This document shows, in pieces, positions 1 through 11,161 of a stretch of DNA of 64,000 nt (position 1 is the stretch's first letter; every line of letters starts with the position of its first letter). Location: contig JAIUCV010000090.1 in assembly GCA_026724425.1 (NCBI GenBank), positions 186,001-250,000 of the forward strand. Reading direction: 5' to 3'. A program made the position numbers and the translations under genes. The DNA is from Erythrophleum ivorense. Its lineage: Eukaryota > Streptophyta > Magnoliopsida > Fabales > Fabaceae. The notes below the pieces were generated by a model. It was given only the letters and a program-made list of their open reading frames with translations, searched no databases and had not been told where the DNA came from.

Positions 1-197
1 GGACTGTCTCTAGGAGGAGATATGTGGCGTACTGGAATCGCCCTTATTGGACTAGGACTTTTCAAATCCTCTTCCATCTTGGAGAAAAAAACTAAAACCT
101 GAAAAATCAAAAACAGAAAAGGAAAAACAAGATTAAATAACTAAAAACAGAAAAACCTAGACTAGATCTCTTTCAAGAACTCGTAGGCACAAATTCG

Positions 198-215
198 TCC
201 CCGGCAACGGCGCCA
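198..215 (-). other. Primer-binding site complementary to tRNA-Asp
   Basis: On minus the sequence reads TGGCGCCGTTGCCGGGGA, complementary to the 3' end of plant tRNA-Asp (ending GGCAACGGCGCCA). tRNA-Asp priming is characteristic of the Athila group. It lies a few bases inside the LTR edge at 223. It is not a tRNA gene. Confidence 0.9.
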
Positions 216-222
216 AAAAGCG

Positions 223-1958
223 TGATGGGGATCAGACTTTTCCCAATTTCTATCCCTAATTCTGCAAGTGCACAGATCGAGAGTAGCAACGGGTTATCGA
301 ACACAAGGACCAGATTGTGCACTACAAGGTGTGAGATCGAGATTTAGCTAGGCAAGCAATATAGATTGGGTTGTTGTCACGATTAAAGTAAGTAATAAAG
401 CATGTAAGCAAAGCAAGTAAAGTTGCAAATCAATAGATGGTAAGGCGCTAAGAAATAGGACAATCGCGGGATAAGTGATTCAAGCAAGCAAGTTCGATTT
501 ATTAGGGTTTTAAGTAAGTAGTACCACCTAGAACTCAAGACACTAATTTAGATCTTTCCACTGTCGTGGCTCCGACCCCTATGTTGATCTATCTAATCGC
601 TAAACTTTTGGAGTGTACTTAGATAATCAAGCAAGCATTGATTCGGTCAAGTCTCAATTGTTCACAACCTCTAGTAAATCAACTTTCGCAGTTTAAAAGA
701 AGTTGCCCACCAAATACTAGTTCAGGCGAATGATTCATCACTTTCGTGGCTCAAATCTACCTAGGATCATATGTTGATTGGCCAGATAAAAACCAAACAA
801 TGAACACAAGCAAAGGTGAAGAGTATATGTAAAACCCTAATTCTATGGTTCGATTATCAAGCAAGCATGAACACTATCCTTTGATTTCCTATCACTTAAC
901 AAGGTAACTACTCAGACATAGAGAAGGAAGTCGAACTCATATTCATAAGAACAGAGATTCGAAATCCTCTCTTGAAGGAGACAAAGAAAGAAAGTAAACT
1001 AGAAGAACTTGTATTGAAAATAATATGTTTTGTGTTTCTCTATGTGTGTCTCTCTTTTACAAGGCTAAAAAGATGTATTTATAATGCTTCAGAAGTTGAA
1101 GGGTGGCTTGACCTAGGTCTTGGTCGAAACATAAGAGGCGGCGTAAGTTTGGGCTTGAAAACGCGCAAATCAGGCTTTGGAACCGAGTCGGGTTGATCGG
1201 GATGGTCGTCGGTCGAGCGGTCGAGCGGCACGATCGAGCGGGTATCGGGTGATGAAGGAAAGTCGGGTCGGACGAGGGCCTTAAAGCTCCTGTCCGACCG
1301 GGCGCGGTCGAGCGGACGTGGATGGTGTGAAGGAAGGTCGGGTCGGACGAGGGCCTTAAAGCTCCTGTCCCACCGGGCGCGGTCGACCGGGACGCGGGAT
1401 AGTGATGTGTCCGGTTCTGGCTCGTCTGGACCAGTCTTCAGTTAAAACGTGATATCTTCTAAACTGCTCGTTCAAATTGCATAATTCCAACTGCATTGGA
1501 ACACTAACTCATCTGGATATCTTGGTGCCGAGTTTCATTGAAATCCGTTGAGATTAATGGTCCATGCCGTTGCTTCCCGTTTGATGTACTGATGCAGTCC
1601 AATGAAGCTCTTTCGTATATATCTTCACTATAATCGTCATATCTCCAATTCTACTCGGCCAAATTGCATGATTCCAATTGCGTTGGAAAGCTAACTCTCG
1701 TAGTCATCGCGATGAACTGGCGTTGGTGAATTTAATTGAGTAGAATTGTTTTTAGCTCCTTCCAAAGTTGATGCTAGTGCATGAAGCTGCTTTGAGGACC
1801 TTTTCCTTTGTTTTGCTCCAAAATGCATCTTTTGACCTCAAATGACTCTTGGCACTATATATCCATAAAAAATACCTTTTAAAGTAAGAAAACACGGTAA
1901 AACCATGCATAAAGTATATAAAACCGATGTAAAAAGTGTATAAAATAGAGGTATATCA
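223..1958 (-). repeat. Athila-like LTR (5' LTR of the edge element)
   Basis: On plus it begins TGATGGGGATCAG and ends GAGGTATATCA; on minus it therefore starts TGATATACCTC and ends in CA, the same ends as the LTRs at 48687 and 54491. It has the same GC-rich block of GGTCG/CGACC motifs (about 1190-1400) between AT-rich flanks. Open frames inside it are not genes. Confidence 0.9.
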
Positions 1959-2354
1959 CTTATCAAGTGGAATTCGCTTGAATTCCAGGATCTCCTCTAC
2001 CGTAACGATCCAAACTAACAATTCCTCGGCAATGTTAGAACCTCGAAATTCAGGAATTTCAAGCTTGAAGCTTAACTCCCAGCGACGATCTTCTTCTTCA
2101 GCATCGGAATCGTCATCTTCACGGACTCTGTTCTGGTTTTGCTGGAGAGCAGCAAACGGATTTGCGTCTTCGTCGGAGTCGTGAACATCTTCACCGGTGA
2201 CGTTACGAGCGGGTCGAACAACCTGAGGTGCCGGTGGAAGATTCAAAGCCTGGATAGAGCAGGTTAAAGCCTGAACTTGTGCTCGGAGATCGGCAATCGC
2301 TTGGTGCGTGATCTCGTCAGCAGTAGGAGGCACAACTTTCTCTGGCCTCGCCAT
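1959..2354 (-). pseudogene. Ty3/gypsy gag N-terminal fragment
   Basis: Gag polyprotein start of a Ty3/gypsy retrotransposon, the structural protein of the virus-like particle. The ATG at 2354 lies just downstream of an initiator-Met primer-binding site, as expected for gag. About 132 codons remain: an N-terminal coil-like stretch, an acidic segment (DDDSDAEEEDRR), then the conserved gag entry LEIPEFRGSNIAEELLVW and EFKRIPLDK. The frame stops where the Athila-like LTR begins at 1958, so the remainder of gag and pol is off window or lost. The family is clear; the clade (a chromovirus-like lineage) is inferred from gag style only. Confidence 0.8.
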
Positions 2355-2371
2355 GGATGGAGCGTAGCAAA

Positions 2372-2383
2372 GCTCTGATACCA
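2372..2383 (-). other. Primer-binding site for initiator Met tRNA
   Basis: Minus strand reads TGGTATCAGAGC, the standard tRNA-iMet primer-binding site. It lies between the LTR end near 2387 and the gag ATG at 2354. Confidence 0.8.
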
Positions 2384-2386
2384 ACC

Positions 2387-2709
2387 TGGCGCAGCGTAAG
2401 GAAAGGTTTTCTAGCTCGATCAAGGGATTATGAATAACCTCTTGAGACCTACTTCGCTCAATCAAAAGGATTCAAAGAATTCTTTTGAGACCGACTTCTT
2501 GTTCGACGACGTGAATCAAGTCAAAGCAAGGTTTAAGAGAAAACTCTTTGTATTAATAAATTCTAGGATGCATTACAATGAAGTTTAAGCTTCTGCTTTT
2601 ATAGAGATCGACATAAGGTTTCTCTAACTAGAAAAGGAAAATTAACAAGCAACTCCTAAAGAGAAAAGGAAAACATTAAAAACGAAAACTTAAAACAAAA
2701 CCAAAAGCA
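2387..2709 (-). repeat. Short Ty3/gypsy LTR
   Basis: On plus the block begins TGGCGCAGCGTAAGG next to the primer-binding site and ends near CCAAAAGCA, giving TG...CA ends of about 320 bp. The distal edge against the LINE is approximate. No second LTR is in the window. Confidence 0.55.
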
Positions 2710-2717
2710 AAAAAAAA

Positions 2718-4268
2718 TGATGGTTTGATCAAGATGTGGTCGATGTCGTGGATGCTGCTGCATCAGAATCCCATAGCCAAAAAGCTAGACAGAGCGCTTG
2801 TCAATAATCACTGGCTAACAACTTACCATGATAGTGTGGCTTCCTTTCTAGCCCCGGAGATCTCAGACCATACCCCGTGCCTCTTAAATCTAGCTGCTCC
2901 CCTCCCTCTTGCTGGAACTAAGCCTTTCAAATTCTCAAATTTCTTAACCAAACACCCTCTTTTCCTATCTTCAGTTGAAGCTCCCTGGAATTAGGCCGGA
3001 AACTCACTTCCCAGGGATTCATGTTTGTCAATACTGAGTGAAAAACAGAAAACACTAAAAAGAGAGTGAAAAACACTTACAAGAGAGAACTACTTGGACA
3101 TCCAAAACCGAGTTAGAGAGACTAAAATTTTGCTTCAATTTGTGCAAGTTCAAGCATTGGTAAACCCTTGTGCAACCCTTTTCCAGAAAGAAAGAGAGCT
3201 ACATGAGAAATGGGACCCTCTGAGAAGTGTGGAAGAATCGTATTAATAAACTGGTTGAAAGAAGAGAATCAGAATACTGCTTACTTTCATAGAGCTACTC
3301 AGACTAGAAACGCATACAATGCCATAAGATCTTTCACCGCGCCTTCTGGCCTATTCATTGAAGATCCGTCAGAAATGAGTAGACTGGCAGTTTCCCACTT
3401 TCAGTCCATCTTGTGCCCGACTCAAATGCAACCAGTTAGTTGCCCTCCCTCGTGGATCCAGAGTCTTCTAGACTATCGTTGCTCTCCTGCTCAGAAGATG
3501 TTGATGATTAAGCTACCAACTGCTGAGGAAATCACAAAAGTAATGTTCAAGCTCAATGTAAAGAAGGCACCGGGCCCCGATCGATTTACCTCAGCTTTTT
3601 ATAAGTCCACATGGAGCATGTTGGGTGAAGAGGTTATAACAAGTGTCATGCGGTTCTTTCAAACATCCTTCTTGTCTTCAGCTGTCAATTCAACAATTCT
3701 TACCTTGGTTCCTAAGAAGCCAGGCTCCTCACTTATATCTGACTTTTTAGGCCTATCTCCTGCCTAAATACTCTCTACAAGGTGTTTTCCAAACTTCTTG
3801 TCCACGGATTAAAGCCGGCTCTCCCCGAGGTCATCTTAAAAAATCAAACTGCATTTGTAAAAGGTAGACTGTTAGTCGAGAACACCCTTCTTGCAGTAGA
3901 GATAGTGCATGGATATCAAAAAGGAAATGGCCCTAAGAGAATTACAATCAAGGTTGAAATATTTTCAGTTGCCTAAGAGGAATTGAAATTCCTGAAACCT
4001 ACCTGAGATAGCTGGAAGCATGCGTATGTTTCCGTCATTCTATGTGGGCTTTAATGGCAATATCCATGGGTTCTTCAAAGGATGAAGGGGCCTCCGTCAA
4101 GGAGATCCTCCATACTTATTTTCCTTGCAATGAACTGCCTCTCACATATGCTGGATAAAGCTGCACAAGATGGTCAAATTAATTATCACTACAAGTACAA
4201 AGACACAAAAATAACACACTTGTGTTTTGCAGATGACTTATTGATCTTCATTGATGGATCCCTCTCCT
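2718..4268 (+). pseudogene. L1-type LINE fragment: endonuclease end and reverse transcriptase
   Basis: Remnant of a plant L1 non-LTR retrotransposon ORF2. In order: the C-terminal part of the AP endonuclease with the conserved SDHTPC motif (2725-2994), a linker that matches LINE ORF2 once frameshifts and stops are ignored (3000-3200), an RT segment 3210-3767 with INWLKEENQNTAYFHRATQT and KAPGPDRF (family consensus KAPGPDGF), a further RT segment 3782-3976 (NQTAFVKGR), and a segment at 4082-4268 ending in the catalytic motif FADDLLIF. At least three frame breaks separate these parts and the N-terminal endonuclease half, ORF1 and the 3' end are absent. It ends abruptly at 4268 where an LTR-like block starts. 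Confidence 0.85.
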
Positions 4269-5119
4269 TGATATATCCATATTTTACATGTTTTCACTAT
4301 AGTTTTAAATATATTTTCTTGCATAATAATAATGATTTTTATCCAAGAGGTAGTTTTCTTGTATATTTTGGTTTTGGGAAGCAAACATGTCAAAATGGCA
4401 AAAAGGAGACAAAATGGAGCAAAAGAGCCTCAAACCATAATCAATGCAGGTTTCCAAGTCAAGACCTTCAATAAAATCCCAAGTGTCCGATTTCCGCAAT
4501 CAGACAAAATCGGAACATCAGGAGGATGGCCGCGGTTGAAGGTCTTCCCGACGTCCAAGTCTCATGATCTTAATACGGATGGGTAGATAATTGAGTCTTG
4601 CATTGCGGCGAAGTAAAATGGAGCCATTTGGAGTTCACATCCGGTCTAGATTTTTTTTTCTCCCAAGACATGTCCGTCTGGCGAGGAAACGAAGCCCATG
4701 GAGATTGGATGAGTGAAATGGACTGGGACCACTTCGGGGAAAGCCTAAGCCTCATCAGGACTGAAGCCCACACTCTATGAAGCATTTTTTAGGAGGCCAT
4801 CTTGGCCCATTCGCGAACTTGGTGAGCAAGCTCAAGCGAGAAGAAGAAATGGAAACTTTCCTCTTCTTGTCCGCGCCTTAACTCAGCCGACCTAAGCCTC
4901 CCCTTACCTATATATAATTGCTTTTAGCCTCTTGTATCGACATCTTAAAACAATCTCTTTTCCTATTCAAACATCTCTCAATAAAACCGGAGCCACTTAG
5001 CTGGTCTCCTAGCTTCTTTTCTTTTCTTCTTTTGCATTGTACATACTTACATGTTTATTTAGTTTAGTCTAGGATTAGAGGTTTCTCTCTATGGAAGAGC
5101 CACAGTTTGATCTCTATCA
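4269..5119. repeat. Probable solo LTR inserted in the LINE
   Basis: An 851-bp block starting TGATATATCCA and ending CTATCA interrupts the LINE right after its FADD motif. TG...CA ends, an internal TATATATAATTG promoter-like box near 4909, and flanking CTCCT / CTCCG (four of five bases alike) fit a solo LTR with a decayed target-site duplication. It starts like the Athila-like LTRs (TGATATA) but is otherwise a different sequence. No reliable gene is seen in it. Confidence 0.4.
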
Positions 5120-5277
5120 CTCCGCCTCTGTCCATTAGAAACATGAGATTCCTTCTACTTCCTCAGACTCATTATTGTATTATGGATCCTTTAATGAGGA
5201 CATGACATAATTTTCTTCAATAATCGGTTGTTAAAGAAAGGGAAACCTTATGGTTTTCCATCTTTATTCACACCTAA
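5120..5277. other. Unassigned spacer before CACTA element 1
   Basis: About 160 bp between the probable solo LTR and the CACTA end. It ends in TAA, the candidate 3-bp target-site duplication of the CACTA element. No recognisable gene; LINE homology does not clearly resume here. Confidence 0.4.
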
Positions 5278-5296
5278 CACTACAAGAAAACAGGGT

Positions 5297-5850
5297 AATT
5301 GCGACGGAACGTTGCGACGGAATAACTTCCGTCGCAAATTTGCGATAATATTGCGACAGATTTGCGACGGATTTCGAAGTCATCGCAAATCCGTCGCAAC
5401 ATTGCGAGGGAAAGTGTTCCGTCGCAAATTTGCGACCGATTTGCGAGGATTTCGCGGCGAAAATGCTTTTCCTCGCAATTTTACGACGGATTTGCTACAA
5501 ATTTTTCCCTCGCAATAACTTCCGTCGCAATTCCGTAGCAAATTTGCTATGGATTTGCGACGAGGGGCTGTTTGCGACGGATTTGCTACAAAATTTTCCA
5601 TCGCAATATATTCCGTCGCAAATCCATCGCAAATGTGCGACGGAATTGCGACGGAGTGCTGTTTGCCGACATCACCGGGTTAGGTAGAACACGTGTTAAA
5701 TAAGTTTACCTAACTAATTGCGTTGGAACTTTTCCGTCGCAAATGTATCGCAATTTACTCGCAATTCGGTCGCAAATCCGTCGCAAATCTTTTTTCATCG
5801 CAAATCCTTCGCAAGTTATTTAGCAATTCCCCCGCAAATTCGTAGCAATT
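5297..5850 (+). repeat. 5' subterminal repeat array of CACTA 1 (GCGACGG motif)
   Basis: Dozens of copies of TTGCGACGG / CCGTCGCAA in both orientations, often back to back as short palindromes, with variants GCGAGGG and GCGATGG. In En/Spm elements such subterminal repeats are the binding sites of the TNPA-type protein; that role is inferred here. The array ends about 25 bp upstream of the TNP2 TATA box. Open frames through it are repeat artefacts. Confidence 0.85.
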
Positions 5851-5874
5851 CCGTAGGAAAAAATTTTCAGCTTC

Positions 5875-5882
5875 TATAAATA
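5875..5882 (+). promoter_or_regulatory. TATA box of CACTA 1 TNP2
   Basis: TATAAATA within CTTCTATAAATAGC, about 67 bp upstream of the TNP2 ATG at 5949 and just downstream of the subterminal repeats. The same CTATAAATAG box lies at the matching place in CACTA 2 (46855-46864, minus), which supports it. A purine-rich leader follows. Confidence 0.7.
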
Positions 5883-5948
5883 GCAAACGTGAATTCAATA
5901 AATTTCACAAAAAAAAAAGAAAGAAGAGAGAAAAAGAGAAAAAAAAAA

Positions 5949-8900
5949 ATGAGTTTCGGAATATACGAGCTACGAAGCTGGATGTACAATCAAAGAGATC
6001 CAGAGACCGGTGAAGTGACGCAAGAGTTTCTTGACGGATTACGAGGATTCTTTTACCAAGCACAAAACCAACCACGGACATTGGAAAATGGTAAAATATT
6101 TTGTCCCTGTAAGAAGTGTGAGAACAAGAAATATCTCGATATTGAAATTGCGAAAAGACATGTATTTAATAGAGGATTTGTATCAAATTATTATGTGTTG
6201 TATTTTCATGGGGAAAATCATTATAATACTACTTATCATGAGGCGGGGAATAGTGGTTCGAGTCATGGGGTAGCTGTTGAGGAACATAATTATAACGCTA
6301 GCTATGATTATAGTCATCATCACGATATATTGGGAAATGATGGAGGGTATCCGCAAGGAAATAGCTTTCATGATATGGTTACAGATGCATTTCATGAAAC
6401 TATGACTGCTTTTCCTGATAATCGTGGGGAAGATATGTTGGAAGAACCCAACATTGAAGCAAAAAAGTTTTATGATATGTTAGACGCTGCAAATCAACCA
6501 CTATACGATGGGTGTAGAGAGGGACTATATAGATTGTCACTAGCAGCTAGGATGATGACAATTAAAAGTGAAGATAACAGCAGCGAAAGTAACATGGATA
6601 AGTGGGCTGGACTATTTCACGAGTATTTACCGGAAGATAACCTTTCTGCTGGTAATTACTATGAAATACAGAAGTTGGTTGCGGGTCTTGGGCTTCCTTA
6701 TGAAATGATTGATGTATGCATTGACAATTGCATGATTTTCTTGAAAGATGATGATAAGCTGCAAGAATGTCGATTTTGTGGGAAGCAGAGATACAAACCC
6801 ACTACCGGAAGGAGACGGGTCCCTTACCAACGTATGTGGTACTTGCCAATTACTGAAAGATTGAAACGGTTATACCAATCGGAGATGACATCAGCGTCAA
6901 TGAGATGGCATGCAGAACATTCCACACAAGATGGAGAGATTACACATCCCTCAGATGCAAAGGCTTGGAAACACTTTCAGACGGTACATTCAAACTTTGC
7001 TAATGAGTCCAGAAATGTTTATCTAGGATTATGCACAGACGGATTTAGTCCATTTGGTATGTCAGGGAGACAATATTCGCTATGGCCCGTCATATTGACG
7101 CCATATAATCTTCCGCCGGCAATGTGCATGCAGCGAGAATTTTTGTTTCTAACTATTTTAGTGCCAGGTCCTAAGCATCCGAAGCGATCCCTTGATGTCT
7201 TCCTACAACCTTTGATTGATGAATTGAAACAGCTGTGGTATTCCGGAGTCTGCACGTTTGATTACTCGCAGCAACAAAACTTCAACATGCGCGCAGTATT
7301 ATTGTGGACGATTAGTGACTTTCCAGCATATGGAATGTTGTCAGGGTGGACTACGCACGGAAGACTATCGTGTCCACACTGTTTGAATAGGTCAGAAGCA
7401 TTTCAGCTGAGGCATGGAAGAAAACCATGTTGGTTTGATTGTCACCGTCGTTTTCTTCCTATCAATCATAAGTACCGAAAGAACAAGGAATTATTTATGA
7501 AGAATAAGGTTGCCCGTGGTCCCCCTCCGGGTTATCTTTCGGGACAGGATTTGCTTGATCAGATCGATTATTATGGTGGTGAGGAAACATGCAAACGTGG
7601 AGGCAATTGGCATTGCACCGCAAACATGCCTGACGGATATACTCATGATCACAACTGGCACAAAAAGAGTATCTTCTGGGAACTCCCGTATTGGAAGGAT
7701 CACCTCTTGCGACATAATCTTGATGTTATGCATATCGAGAAGAATTTTTTCGATAACATCATGCACACTATTTTGAATGTCCAAGGAAAAAGTAAAGACA
7801 ATATGAAATCGAGGCTGGACTTAGCAGAAATATGCAAAAGAAGCGAGCTGCATATTACTAGAGACGGCAAACAACCAATTCCGAACTTTTGATTATCTGC
7901 GGATGCGAAGAGAGCTCTGTTCGACTGGGTGGCTTCAGATGTCAAATTTCCGGATGGATATGTTTCTAAATTCTCACGATGTATAGAGCAAGGACAAAAA
8001 TTTTCTTGTATGAAGAGCCACGATTGCCATGTATTCATGCAGAGATTACTACCATTTGCATTACAAGAACTGTTGCCGTCTCATGTCCACGAAGCAATTG
8101 GAGGTAAACAAGTATTTACATTTCTTTTAATTGAGTTTATGTCCATAATATTTATATTTTTTTCGAGATTTATTTATTGTGTATATTATATTAAAGGTAT
8201 TGGAGCGTTTTTCCGAGATTTGTGCACGCGAACACTGACTGAAGACGGAGTAGAGAAGTTACAAAAAAACATTTCTATCTTGCTATGTAACTTGGAGAAA
8301 ATCTTCCCTCCTTCATTCTTTGACGTGATGGAACACCTAACGGTACATTTGCCTTATGAGGCGGCTCTTGGGGGGCATGTGCAATTCAGGTGGATGTACC
8401 CGTTCGAGCGTTTTATGGGACACTTGAAGGGAAAGGCCAAAAACCTTGCAAAAGTTGAGGGATCTATCGTACAAGGATGTTTGACTGAGGAAACATCTAA
8501 CTTCGCGTCTTATTATTTTAGCCCAAATGTGAGAACAAGAAGAACCGCTACGAAACGATACGATGATGGAGGCGTTGCACCTGCATATAGGCATGTTGTC
8601 CCCAACATCTTCAAAGAAATAGGCAGACTTGCTGGAAAGTTGAAGGAAGATTCGTGGGACCATAAACATTGGAGTGCAGCTCACAATTACATATTGCGTA
8701 ATCTAGAGGAAGTGCACCAATTTGAGAGGTAACTTGTTTACTTTGTCAATTTTCATATGTTTTTCTCTATGTATATATATATAACTTGGGGATTTTTGTG
8801 CAGCATATTTGATAATCAGATCCGACAGTCATATCCTGATTTACAAGAACATGAGTACGAGTTGTACAAAGAACGTGATTTTGCTGGATGATTAAAATAC

Positions 8901-9668
8901 TATGTAAGCGCTTTTCAAATTGAATCTATTTAAACTAATTACATAATTAATATCAAATTAAACTTACACAATTTTTAACTAATGTGTGTGAATGTGTATA
9001 TTTGTTTATAGGTGACAAATGGATATCATCTGGAACCAATACCGTTATGGTTGCATGAGATTGTTCACGAACCAATAGGGAAGACCACTGCAGCACCAAT
9101 GTACTGCACTCGCGGGTACATATTCCATACGTACAAGCATGGCATGCGGAAGTCGACCGCAAATTATGGTATTCATGTCCCAGGCGAAACATAATTTTAT
9201 GGAGTTTTACAAGAGATCATCGAGGTTACCTACCCAGGAATTATCAACTTGAAATGTGTTATGTTCAAATGTGATTGGTATGATCCGACACTTGGTCGAG
9301 GTGTTCGCAGAAACGAGACGTTAGGTGTTACCGACGTAAATGCAAACCGGAAATTTTCCAAGTTCGAACCCTTCATCCTTGCATCGCAGGCAGAGCAAGT
9401 GTGTTTCATTCCTTATCCTCGAATTAGGCAAAAACGAGAGACTTGGTTATCGGTCATAAAGGTCAATCCAAGAGGTTGTGTAGTTGGTTTAGACAATGAT
9501 GTGGCTATGCAGCATGATAGAGTTGCAGAAGTATCAAACCCGATTGAATCCACTAAAAATATCGTACACGTTGATCCCGAGAACATAGAAGTAGAAGACG
9601 TCGTTGACGATTCAAGTGAAGATGGAGAGTCTGATGAGTTTGAGGAGCTTCCTACAGATGATGAATGA
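5949..9668 (+). pseudogene. TNP2-type CACTA transposase, inactivated by stops
   Basis: Catalytic-type transposase of CACTA elements. By comparison with the open copy in CACTA 2, exons are 5949-8103, 8197-8728, 8804-8903 and 9012-9668 with GT-AG introns at the same phases. The start is ATG 5949 (MSFGIYELRSWMYNQ), matching CACTA 2; an upstream in-frame extension is leader. Domains in order: Transpos_assoc with CPCKKC (about residues 1-90), Transposase_21/TNP2 core (about 260-480), DUF4218 (C-terminal half), DUF4216, and an acidic tail. Three in-frame stops break it: TGA 7890-7892 (Arg in the other copy), TGA 8889-8891 (Trp in the other copy) and TAA 9192-9194 (Glu in the other copy). The frame also ends early at 9668 by a small indel. 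Not functional as it stands. Confidence 0.92.
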
Positions 9669-9782
9669 ACGGGAGCATAGTGAAAACTCTTACATATCTG
9701 AAAATGATGTTGAAAATAACTTTGATTGATTCTTAGGTTATTGATTTTATAATGATGTTGAAAATAAATTTTTTTTTAATAC

Positions 9783-10625
9783 ATGAACGAAATTGCGAGG
9801 GAATTGCGACGGAATAGATCATTTCCATCGCAAATCCATCGCAAAATTGCGAGGGATTTGCGATGGAAATGATCTATTCCGTCGCAATTCTCTTGCAATT
9901 TTGCGAGGGAATTGCGACGGAATAGATCATTTCCCTCGCAAATCCATCGCAAAATCATCGCATTATTGCGATGGATTTGCGATGGACTGTTAAGTTTTAG
10001 GGTTTAGGGTATCATATTTCAAATAAGAAGCGTTTAGAGCGTTTAGGGTAATATAATCTTATTTTATAATCTATAATTCAAACATAAAAGCTCTTTACTA
10101 GAGAAAATATGTTTCTCTTCAACTTATTACATATCAAGTTCATTGATGCTAACGGTGTATTAAAAATTACGAAACGTTTTGTTTGAAAGACCAATCATAT
10201 ATATATATGTACGAATGTTCAATACCTATATTCATATTCATATTGACGGCTTAATAAGAATATATATTCAATATCTACCATGTTTATTAGTCCGTACCCT
10301 AAACCCTAAAACGTAAACCCTAAATCTACTTTTTCCTCACAATTCCATCGCAAAATTGCGACAGCTTTGCGATGGAATTGCGGAGAAAAGGTAATTCCAT
10401 CGCAACGGCCTCGCAATATTGCGACGGATTTGCGAGAACAAAGCTAAATCCATCGCAAATCCGTCGCAATATTGCGAGGACATTGCGAGGAAAGACCGTT
10501 TGCGAGATACACATCCCCAGATTAGGGTTTCCTGGTCGATAAATTGCGACGGATTTGCGATGGATTTAGCTTTGTTCTCGCAAATCCATCGCAAATCCGT
10601 CGCAATGTTGCGACGGAATTGCAAT
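9783..10625. repeat. Central repeat arrays of CACTA 1 around a telo-box hairpin region
   Basis: Two clusters of GCGATGG/GCGACGG-type repeats (9783-9990 and 10338-10625) lie between the two genes. They flank about 340 bp of AT-rich DNA with telomere-like motifs in opposite orientation: TTTTAGGGTTTAGGGT near 9992 and ACCCTAAACCCTAAAACG near 10297. CACTA 2 has the same arrangement at 41808-42716, so it is a conserved part of the element. The second cluster abuts the leader of the second gene. Confidence 0.8.
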
Positions 10626-10639
10626 GACATTTAATATCT

Positions 10640-11161
10640 AAATATATCGCGTCTCAGGTTTGAGCTAAGCTCAAACCAAACCCAATATTGCATCGCTGCG
10701 CCCCGACCGACTCTCTCCGATCCGTCAGTCCCACAGATCGATTCTCCGCACCGCCCAGCCGCCGTTCGCTCCTCCGCAGTGCCTCAGCCACCGTTCGCTC
10801 CTCCGCAGCGCCTCAGCCGCCCGACGGTTCTCCTCCAAGCCTCCGCCCCGCCCGTCGCCGCATCTCTCTCCGCCGACGCGATTCCGCCCCACGGCTAATC
10901 GCGTCGATTCCGCCGCCGCCGATGCATCTCTCTCCGCCTGACGCGCCTCTCCCGACTCTCCCGCCGCCGGCCGCCGCATCTCTCTGCCGCCGCATCTCTC
11001 TGCCGCCGCATCTCTCTGCCGCCGCATCTCTCTGAAGGATTTGGTTTTCGGTTTCACCTGAATCGCCCAGATATTTCTTCCACGGCTCTTAATTCTCCTC
11101 TTCGTTCCAACGGTTTCCGGATTTGTCGAACCGGAAGAAGCTCTATACTCGTTTCCCTGCT
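10640..11161 (+). promoter_or_regulatory. Promoter and GC-rich leader of the second CACTA 1 gene
   Basis: An AT-rich TATA-like stretch (TAAATATAT, about 10643) is followed by a C/T-rich leader with repeated CCGCCGCATCTCTCTG units (about 10690-11040) and a splice donor CTG|GTAAGT-like at about 11162. The matching CACTA 2 leader (about 41330-41790, minus) has the same compositional style and a clear TATA box. The leader's long open frames on both strands are composition artefacts. A 5'-UTR intron to about 14212 is inferred. Confidence 0.5.

Larger units (their letters stand above)
1..1958 (-). mobile_element. Athila-like LTR retrotransposon, partial (runs off left edge)
   Basis: One LTR lies at 223-1958 with a tRNA-Asp primer-binding site directly beside it, so 1-222 is the start of the internal region of a minus-strand element whose remainder lies left of the window. 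The 222 bases resemble the matching part of the complete element at 48687-56385 near the LTR. A short open frame on minus, starting with ATG at 77 and running off the edge, may be the start of its gag-like ORF, but this is weak. The element inserted into a Ty3/gypsy gag gene at 1959. Its target-site duplication cannot be checked because the left end is absent; the right flank begins CTTAT. Confidence 0.85.

Noticed and set aside
198..215. tRNA-Asp gene
   Set aside because: Only the 18-base 3' end is present, next to an LTR: it is a primer-binding site. The same holds at 54466-54483.
5297..5850. CRISPR-like regularly spaced repeats
   Set aside because: Repeats are short, occur in both orientations with irregular spacing and no unique spacers; they are CACTA subterminal motifs in plant DNA.
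5889..5948. Upstream extension of the CACTA 1 TNP2 protein
   Set aside because: Would start at a non-ATG codon and consist of Lys/Arg from a purine-rich leader; CACTA 2 supports ATG 5949.
9992..10010. Interstitial telomere
   Set aside because: Only two or three TTTAGGG-like units, conserved inside both CACTA copies; better described as telo-box motifs.
10688..11057. Pro/Ser/Arg-rich frames on both strands, and similar ones at 41321-41935
   Set aside because: Low-complexity leader of the second CACTA gene; both strands open because of composition.
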